From Dryomyza anilis (taxonomy: Eukaryota > Arthropoda > Insecta > Diptera > Dryomyzidae): a DNA stretch of 64,000 nt. Below, piece after piece: positions 56,590 to 64,000 of this stretch. Position numbers and translations under genes: made by a program. The stretch covers positions 2,418,001-2,482,000 of the forward strand of contig OX638131.1 of the NCBI GenBank assembly GCA_951804985.1. Direction: 5' to 3'. Within the stretch, counting starts at the first letter, position 1. Each line of letters begins with the position of its first letter. Below the pieces are notes generated by a model. That model saw only the letters and a list, made by a program, of their open reading frames with translations. It had not been told where the DNA came from and searched no databases.

Positions 56590-57240
56590 ATTATAATATT
56601 GAAATATTAAAATTAATGGTACTACATTTTTCAAATACTATCAAATTAATGATAACACTTTTGAATTAATATGAAAAAAATCAACGGTCGTTGTACTTAA
56701 TGTGACACTTTCTTCAGAGTGCAGTAAACAAAAATCAAAAGCGTCATTGGCTCGATTGATTAGTACGTTGGGATAAACTGTCCGAACGAGACCTAAACGT
56801 TGTCCATTAATAGTACCTTTATCAGGTACCCCATCTAGGACTTCGTGAACTCGATTTGTTAACACGTTTGTGCCTCGTCCATGCTGTAATATCTGAAATA
56901 ATGACAACCAACCATTAAAACCATAGTATTTATACTATTAAAAATTATAATATTGAAATATTTATATTAATTGTACTGTATTTTTCAAATACTATCAAAT
57001 TAATTATAATACTTTTGAATTAAGTAATACGAAATTATAACACGTTTGAATTAATACGAAAAAAAAAATCAACGGTCGTAGTACTTGATGTGACATTTTC
57101 ATCTGAGTGCAGTAAACAAAAATCGAAAGCTTCGGTGGCCCGTTTGATTAGTACGTTGGGGGAAACTGACGGTATGAGACCTAATCATGGCCCATTAAAA
57201 GTGCCTGAAAGGAAAAGTACATCGTGCATCGATTTGTTAT
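56590..57240 (+). repeat. Direct duplication with unit near 330-390 bp, containing a shared coding-like core
   Basis: TTTTTCAAATACTATCAAAT is followed by TAATGATAACACTTTTGAA at 56628 and by TAATTATAATACTTTTGAA at 56979. The similarity runs on through ATCAACGGTCGT, GAGTGCAGTAAACAAAAATC and TTGATTAGTACGTTGGG to GAGACCTAA in both. The second copy has a small internal doubling of TTTGAATTAATACGAA. The core has a coding signature (separate entries). Confidence 0.82.
56681..56770 (+). pseudogene. Coding-like segment, copy 1 (unrecognised protein)
   Basis: Thirty codons read STVVVLNVTLSSECSKQKSK then ASLARLISTL. A TGA is 6 codons or fewer upstream (56672-56674), and the frame meets TAA at 56774. 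Against copy 2 there are eleven base differences, eight at third codon positions, all synonymous. Three at first positions give N/D, L/F and L/V. This implies past selection on a protein. I do not recognise it. Stops make this copy a probable relic. Confidence 0.5.
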
Positions 57241-57344
57241 ATCGTTTTGGATCTCGACAGTGCCCGATTATCAGAATTATGATAGGATATGATCTGTTCA
57301 TGATCCACTCTGTACATGATCTACTGAAATTTCTCCCAGGGTAA
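57069..57344 (+). CDS. Coding-like segment, copy 2, open to 57344 (unrecognised protein)
   Basis: The frame reads STVVVLDVTFSSECSKQKSK, ASVARLISTLGETDGMRP, then VPERKSTSCIDLL. It stays open to a stop at 57342-57344 and is also open upstream at least to 57036. No signal peptide, membrane segment or known motif is visible in the 84-codon stretch from the ATG at 57090. The third-position bias relative to copy 1 is the only evidence of coding. It could be an exon or mobile-element fragment. Confidence 0.35.
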   Translation, partial: STVVVLDVTFSSECSKQKSKASVARLISTLGETDGMRPNHGPLKVPERKSTSCIDLLYRFGSRQCPIIRIMIGYDLFMIHSVHDLLKFLPG

Positions 57345-57650
57345 GGTCGAACTTAAAGTTCCATAGCTCAATAATAATTAGATAATAGCAACTAAATATT
57401 TTCCAACCTATAAAGTAGATTTCCCTTATAAATAGATGCCCATTAAACGAAAGTGGAGGCTATATTCATAACACTACTCAATACTACTCAACAAAAATCA
57501 GATGGACATCTCATACATCAATTCTATATATTTTGCGTTTGCTGATTTTGACTGCATACTCTGTTTTTTATTTAAATTATGTAGCGTTTTGAGAAAATTA
57601 AGAAATCGAAATTTTATGCCCTTTCCAGCCAGTTTTTAGAACAAAAAAAT
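57345..57650. other. No gene seen: short spacer
   Basis: Mixed AT-rich sequence with nothing recognised. Confidence 0.4.
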
Positions 57651-58316
57651 ACAGTCCCTTACACAACTAGTTTTCCAAAAAACTGTAAACTCAATTTTCT
57701 TTCAATTGTCCAGACTAATTACATTATAGCAAGAAATACTTATATTCCGATAAGTTTTGAAAATATTTGAATCTAAACTTAAAATATTTTGATTGTTGTA
57801 CTTAGTATATTTTTAGATGATTTTTTAGCATTTCGGATCAAATGATACATAATAGAATGATGTATGGTTATGCAGAGAATAGTTAAAACTAACGATCTAA
57901 AAACTAATTTTTTTTCATCGGTTCTCATTTTAAAAAAATGCCCTATATCACCCTATAAAAATATAAAACTTTAAAATTGTTAAAATACTGAAACAGTCCC
58001 TTACACAACTAGTTTTTCAAAAAACTGTAAACGCAGTTTTTCTTTCAATTTCCAAGACTAATTACAATATACCAAAAAAAAACTTGTATTCCTTAATTTT
58101 TTCAGATATTTGAAACTAAACTCGAAATATTTTGTTTTTTTTAGTCTATTTTTGGATTATTTTTTTAGCATTTCGAGTCAAATGATAAATAATAAAGTGA
58201 TGTATGATTATGCAGATAAACTAACGATCAAAATAACTAACTTTTTTTCATCGGTTCTCATTTTAAATAAATAACCTATATCCGTAAAAGTTTAAAATTG
58301 CTAAAATACTGAAACA
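57651..58316 (+). repeat. Tandem duplication, two units of about 340 bp
   Basis: CAGTCCCTTACACAACTAGT occurs at 57652 and 57994. Both units continue CAAAAAACTGTAAAC, TTTCTTTCAATT, AGACTAATTACA, TTTTTTAGCATTTCG, ATGATGTATG/GTGATGTATG, TTTTTTTCATCGGTTCTCAT and AAAATACTGAAACA. Confidence 0.88.
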
Positions 58317-61038
58317 TATCAATTTATTCTGAACTTTTCTCAAAAAGGCTATGTAATAGAAATAAACTGAGTATGCAAAAAGAATAGACACACTATAAAT
58401 ATGAAATAATGATATTTTTATATTACAGACATAAGTATTGAAATTAGAAAATTGAAGTTATTAAATAGTATCAAAATTATATTCGCAGAACATAGTTTAA
58501 AAAGAAGATCAATTGGAAAAATTTTAGTAATTTTGATAGTTAGTGTGGTTTATGCTCTGGATAATCATAAACAATTTTCTTGTTTATCATTCTAAATTTT
58601 AAAAAAATATTCTTCTTCTGGTTAGGTAATAGTAAAAATAGTGATGTAATAGGATGTATAGAATAAATAGGCATCTTCTTTTTTTGAAACAGATCTTTAT
58701 AAAAAGTACTTTTTAGTCAGCTACACGAGAAAACAGCACCACTGTGCCTCTGTCCATCCGAATGTCCGCTGGTTTCTTCACTTTTTTCGATGACTCGATG
58801 ACTCGTGTTGGCCGATAGTCCGCACCCATTCATGTCATCAAATGTGGTAAAACATACTTCATGCCGTTACCAACAACAAAATACGAATTCCATGTTAGAT
58901 GAATTCCGACAAGTTGTTTCTGACACCTCTGAAAATAAACTCTGCTCCCTCCCAGAATGAAGACCCAGCGCGCACCGATCGCGCACTGATCGCGAGGCCA
59001 CAGCAGACATGGCTCTTCATCCATCTATCCTTCCGACTGTCTGTTCTTCCGTCCGTCCGTCCGTCTGTCTTTCTGTTCCACTGCAGTGATGCAGAAATTA
59101 CGCAGCCAAGGTGTTGTATATGTTGTACTTTTATGAAAGCAGTTACTGATAGCCACTTAACAAGAGCCCATTCAACAACTTGTAGGGCCGCTTCGTAATT
59201 CATGGACAAAGTTAAATCCGCGATCTCGGTCGGCTTGGTCGGCGACTTTGGGACCGACTTGGCGACTTCGATATGCGCGATCGCGAGCGCTGGCTGTCAA
59301 GCGAATTAATTATTGAATTTAAACAGATAGTAAGCCGTTCGTTGGCTCGTTCGTTCGGAGGCTATCGGTTCCGTCTGTGGAGTGTGGAGCATGTACCCAA
59401 TACGCACATCCAATAGTAACGCGAATCAGTCGCGAATCACTATGGCGCAGTGCTATTACGGCATCCACGAACTACATGCAATTTATTTTAATCACACTTT
59501 GCGCAAACGGTCACATTTATAATCGATTAAGGATTCCAAGGGTACCGACAACTACACATGCTCGGCCATGTATCCAACTCTATCCCTACGCAATCCATTC
59601 GTGCCTACACCGAATCAGTCGCAACTGCACCGAACCGAACTGGACCGGACTGAACAGAACTGAACCCAGAAATATATGTCAATCTCTACTATAAATTTAA
59701 TTGAGGCTTGGAATCGCACAACAGCTCATTGGTGCGGTACACGGCATAATCAGCGAACTGCTGACTGGTTGGCGATTTATTACGGCGACATAAACTCAGC
59801 TATATAAATCGAGTGATCGTTATAAAAAAAATTAAAAATAAAACAAATTTCTATTGCATCCAATCAGTTAAATTGACTAAATTTTCAGTTGTCAAATGTC
59901 ATGTTTCGTAGAGTTTAGGATGTCTGAAACATGAACATAATAATGATTTAAAAGTTCTTGAGTACTTTAAATAAAGTTCATAATTTACTTTCTCATATCG
60001 TTGTTGCAGAAGTAAAAGACACGACTACATTTTCAAAATTCGAAATATTCATTCACAAAAATGTTTATATATCTGTCAATTTCTGATCGATGAGCTCAAT
60101 ATTTGTACCAAAGGTAGTAAATGTGAATCTATCAATTGTTATTTCAAATTTCAATCAATTGTATCAATTTTATAATAATAGAAATTGAAGATGTTCATTA
60201 AAATGTATTTTATGATTTTAGTTTTACAAGCACAAAGTCATTTTTTAAAGAAAAAAAATAGTTTGTTCAAAAATTGGTTAATATTAACAAAAAAAAAGTA
60301 TTTACTTTTAAGCATGTCTATATTTTCTTGTCAACTTTTTTATTTTATTTCATAAGTTTTAAAATCATTGGCCAATCCAACGTTTTTTAATAATACCTAC
60401 CCATTTCAAATATTATATTTTCTAACATAAGCAAATTGTTTTCCGCATCGACATTGATGCAAATGTGGTACATTTTGACAATTCGAAGCATTTGCTTCAA
60501 TATTTGAGAAAAGTCAAAATTTATTAATATGACTGACCCATTGTTACTTTTTTTTTTAATTATTACAAATATTGTTTTCCGAAGGACAAATTTTTCGCAA
60601 AATTTTTTTTTTTTTTTTATATTTTTCCAAAAATTTTCGAACATTACTTTTTTGAACAAATAGTGATGACACATGACCTGGTGTAATCAAGCCATGCATT
60701 TTCCTCAAACACAATTATTTTAATATCTATCAAACACACCAAACGGCCCCTCGGTTCTGAAAAAAAGCAAAATGAAATATTTTCATCCAATTTTCATCCA
60801 GGATCTCAAAACACCATATATTATGTAAAAAATATTGAAAATAGAGCTTTTGATATGATATGATAAACTTCGCACATTTTGATAAGCAAACTTTTTCGAG
60901 TTATAAAGATTTTGAAAATACAAATCCAGGTTCCAATCAAATTTTTCCAAAAAAAAATTTTGTCGACTTTTTTCAGTTTTTCGGTTGGCTGATTGAGAAT
61001 GAAACATATTAAAACAAAAATCATAATTTTGATATTTA
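58317..61038. other. No gene seen: spacer with a repeat-poor block
   Basis: 58317-58730 and 59830-61038 are AT-rich, with T-runs near 60548 and 60604. 58730-59830 is balanced and mostly unique (TTCCGTCCGTCCGTCCGTCT near 59047; TCGGTCGGCTTGGTCGGCGA at 59226; CCGAACCGAACTGGACC near 59629). Frames there show no known domain. Confidence 0.4.
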
Positions 61039-61040
61039 TA

Positions 61041-61500
61041 GACAGAAAAAAAAATTCATCAATATGATGAATTTATTCATAAATATTACTAATTCTTTTA
61101 CCAACTACCAGATTCATCCACCACTCATTAAATGACATATGGATGAATACATTCATTATGTATATGAAATTATTCGTACTATCATATTGATGAATTTGTT
61201 CATAATATTTATGAATAAAATATTTTTTTTACGATAATGTTGAGCAAGCATTATATAAGAAATAATAAATAATACCTACTTCACAACTAAGATGTACGGC
61301 AAAAAATGAACGAAAACTAAATATGTTGATTGAAATTTGGTTTGATGAATAGCATTCTTCAATATGAAGTTACCAAGCGTTCATCATATTTATGATCGCA
61401 TTCATAACATTGATGTCGTTAGTCGTTAATATTATGAATGGTTCTTCAATACAATGGTTTGAGGAATTCATCAATATGATGTACATTTTTTTGTTCTGTG
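61041..61500. mobile_element. CACAGAA/ATTCAT MITE family, complete copy (460 bp)
   Basis: It is flanked by TA at 61039-61040 and 61501-61502. Ends GACAGAAAAAAAAATTCATC and, inversely, CACAGAACAAAAAAATGTAC, both reaching TCATCAATATGATG/CATCATATTGATGAATT. The interior is dense in ATTCAT/ATGAAT motifs on both strands, which probably fold together. No transposase. Partial relatives lie at 27723 and 35257. Confidence 0.8.
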
Positions 61501-62029
61501 TAACATTGAAGAATTTTTCTGTGTTTCAATTAGTTACTGTTTTTCAGTGCTAGTTTAAACTTGGTTTAAACTTTTCCATATATTTGATATGTCTATAATT
61601 AAATCGATCGAAAGGTGTTAAAATTTAATCAGTTAATATGACATTTTTATGATTTGTTGATATGTTGACTATGGACAAAATTACATCTAGTTTAAGCTAC
61701 AATTTTAATTTCAAAATATGACTAAAAACTGGTACTCAAAAAACATGGACTAACCCCTATGGAATATCGGTTCTGATTCTGAAAACTAGCAATCCGATAT
61801 CGGTTCCAACCAAAAAAAAAAAAAAATTAAATAACGGTTCCGTTTCCGGTTCCAAAAATCGAAACGTTTCTGATTCCGGTTCTTAGCGAACCCTGCTCAA
61901 AAATATAAAAAAAATAATTATTAACTTTATTAGCTTCAAATTTTTGTTAAGAGAACATGGTCTTATTTAAAAATAGACCAATAGTTTATTCGGTCTATAT
62001 GAAATAAGGCCCCAGAAAATAAAGGCCCA

Positions 62030-62572
62030 ACCCAGAAAAAAATACTATATGGGCCATTCCACACCAAATCGACCAGCGGTTGGAACTCACCTTCTTCAAT
62101 ATCAATGAAATTGATGGGAATTGATAAAGAATATTGAAACATGCACAAACTAATTTTTTTTTAATTTTTCCGATCACTACTTCCAGAGATACAGTGGCTC
62201 AAAGTTGGAAAAAATGGGCCAAAAGTCACTTTTGTATGGTTGTTCATATTTAAATAACTCTTGAACTAGAAATGCTAGAAATTTCATTGATGGCTAGTGC
62301 ATGTCTCAATACCCTTTATCAGTTGCCAAAATTTCATTAAAATCGAAAAGGTAAAATCTCAAATTTGATTTTTTTTGGTCGATTTGGTGTGGAATGGCCC
62401 ATATAAATAATAGTTTTGTACTATTAAAAATAATCAATAGGATAAATAGTTATTTTAATCGGAAAATAGTTGAGTTTATATGAAAAGATTTATTTTTTTG
62501 TATACTATTAAATCAATAATTGTCCTATTGACTAATTTTAATGGGATTTGAGGGAATTTTTTTTTTTGGGTG
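62030..62572. mobile_element. CACCCAGAAAA MITE family, copy split by another MITE
   Basis: The left part (62030-62050) is ACCCAGAAAAAAATACTATA. The right part (62401-62572) begins ATATAAATAATAGTTTTGTA and ends TTTTGGGTG before TA. Removing 62051-62400 and one ATAT restores the order of the intact copy at 36550-36760, apart from a small internal deletion. Confidence 0.82.
62051..62400. mobile_element. GGGCCATTCC MITE with 24-bp perfect inverted ends, nested
   Basis: The left end GGGCCATTCCACACC... (62051-62074) and right end ...GGTGTGGAATGGCCC (62377-62400) are exact inverses. ATAT flanks both sides; because ATAT is palindromic the target duplication is either ATAT or TA. The 350-bp interior is non-coding. 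Superfamily is left open. Confidence 0.85.
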
Positions 62573-62990
62573 TAAGAAACGATATAAAACCTTAAAATTA
62601 GAGCTTTAATTTCTAACACAATAGATCACCATATTTTAAAATGAAACAGAGTCCCATTGAGATGTAATAAAATCCCAAATATAAATGAAATAACACCTCA
62701 GAAAAAATTGATTTTATTTCATTTTAAAAATTCCCAAAATATGATAAGGGGAAAAAGCTTAAAAATAATGGAAAAAAAAAACAAGAAGTATTTGGAATTT
62801 TTTATTAATTGTGGCCTTAGTTTGCAACGAAATAAGTCCCACTTTTAAAAACAAAATATTGTCCCAAAATACGAAATAACTACCCAATAATGAGGTAGAG
62901 TTGTTCTTTTATGTAGAACTTTTGGGGCTTTATTTCGTATCTGAGTTTGGAGTTTTATTTCCTGGGGTCATATGTTATACTCATTTTTAA

Positions 62991-64000
62991 GACTTCTAAT
63001 CTAAACATAATAAATAATGACGATGCGAAAGTTTTAAAACGGATTTTGGTTGTCAGTAGATCTTATTATTTTTTTAAAGTATTCATTATACCATAATGCA
63101 CCAATACTGAAAAAAGTAGAGTGGTACTTCAAAGTAATCAATAATATTTACCGTTTATAAGCATAGTTTGCCCCATAGACTTAATTTTATTAGCAAAACT
63201 ATTGACTATGGTATTTTTCTGAATGTATTTAATATTTCATAAATTAAATACATTCACAACTAAATGTATAACTTTATCAAACGTGTATTGACCCCTATTT
63301 CTATTTAAATAATATTGAGAAGAAAAAAACCCCGTCGATAAGGCCATTTATAAGTCAATAGTTATTTTTCTATTAATTCATTTAAATAGCAATTTATTGT
63401 TTAATTTATTGAGATTATGTTAATTATCATGCGGACTATATGGCGCATAGCTGAAAGTAGTAGCAACAATATAGTTTTTATTGGCTTAACTAATATTGAC
63501 TCACGGGTCCGTACGTACGTCCGTCCGTTCGTCCGGCAACAATAATCTATTAAAACTGTATGCTTTGATTATTATAAATGTTTGGTCCAGCCCATCACTT
63601 GGTCGGATGGTCGGTCGGTCATCACTGCGCTGCCGTCTGATGTATGGCCCAGATCCAGACTCTAATCATGCCGCGCAGACGGATTCGCCAAGCTTCTTTC
63701 TCTACTACTGCGCGCGGTGATCTGCCCACGAAAAGGTCGGCTAACTTATAATGTGTGCCAAGCAGCAGCAGCAGCCGAAAAAGACTTCACACAAAATGCA
63801 TACATTTGACCTAAAAATAAAATAAACAAACTGTAACAAAAGGATAACGTGGCAGACGGACGAAGTGACCAGTTCAATTCAATTCAGTTCGGTTGACTGG
63901 AAACCATATAAATTCTTAACCACGCCAACGATGACGGAAAAACTCAAAAAATTGCTCCCAATTAGTCCAATGCTTCTGATACGCAACGCACCGTACCGCT
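62991..64000. other. No gene seen: AT-rich then repeat-poor end of window
   Basis: 62991-63480 is AT-rich. From 63480 to the end composition is balanced, with GTACGTACGTCCGTCCGTTC (63511), GGTCGGTCGGTC (63610) and AGCAGCAGCAGCAG (63761). No recognised coding. Confidence 0.4.

Larger units (their letters stand above)
61985..62990. repeat. Outer repeat with GAAATAARGCCCCA motifs hosting nested MITEs
   Basis: ATATGAAATAAGGCCCCAGA at 61997, AATAACACCTCAGAAAA (62689) and the inverse phrases CTTTATTTCGTATCTG and TTTTATTTCCTGGGGTCATA (62950-62970) suggest one degenerate element. The CACCCAG MITE lies within it. Boundaries are approximate and the class is unknown. Confidence 0.4.

Overview
The window looks like intergenic DNA of a brachyceran fly. 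The genome is AT-rich and repeat-dense, with long spacers between genes. The one recognisable host gene encodes five C2H2 zinc fingers of the Odd-skipped family, with a CAG/CAA-rich 5' part and a 94-bp intron as is usual in flies. Tephritid fruit flies or a similar acalyptrate with an expanded genome fit best. This is inference, since no species-diagnostic sequence was compared.

The gene is at 23500-25189 on the + strand and is called here as sister of odd and bowl (sob), or possibly bowl. It has two coding exons (23500-24656 and 24751-25189), 531 codons, an in-frame stop upstream of the first ATG and an AATAAA at 25486. Its upstream 1.4 kb is low in repeats and contains a GAGA cluster. No drumstick, odd or other host gene is visible, so the gene sits in a desert of more than 20 kb on each side.

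The rest is mainly transposon-derived or tandemly repeated. (1) A tRNA-headed SINE family has six copies (9657, 25632, 31470, 31673, 47472, 53799); some carry a duplicated anticodon-arm segment. (2) Non-LTR retrotransposon relics lie at 31090-31445 (-), 34355-35165 (+) and 43365-43600 (+), the last two with RNase H signatures. (3) MITE-like elements with inverted ends include a hAT-type element at 5649-6182 with a perfect 8-bp target duplication, several TA-flanked families, and a nested pair at 62030-62572. (4) Helitron-like ends finishing in TATATATATAGAT occur at 1-447, 13480-15234, 16926-18425 and 46660-47115; three are joined to long AAAAGC/AAAACAC-type arrays. (5) Tandem arrays include a 153-bp satellite (51931-52704), a 19-bp minisatellite (49085-50445) interrupted by a CCCGGG-rich insert, a tRNA-like array (20480-21830), and several two- to three-unit duplications. 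(6) Large palindromes lie at 693-911 and 26309-26830.

Repeat-poor stretches (about 1540-2560, 10970-12650, 19300-20480, 22065-23500, 28960-29370, 32600-33850, 38550-40310, 44500-45660, 58730-59830, 63480-64000) have a more even base composition and could hold cis-regulatory DNA for the odd-family locus. The sequence alone does not prove this.

No CRISPR array, operon or bacterial-type system is present. The least explained signal is a duplicated segment at 56681-56770 and 57069-57158. Its two copies differ at 11 of 90 positions, and 8 of the 11 are synonymous third-position changes in one + strand frame. That points to an unrecognised protein-coding sequence.
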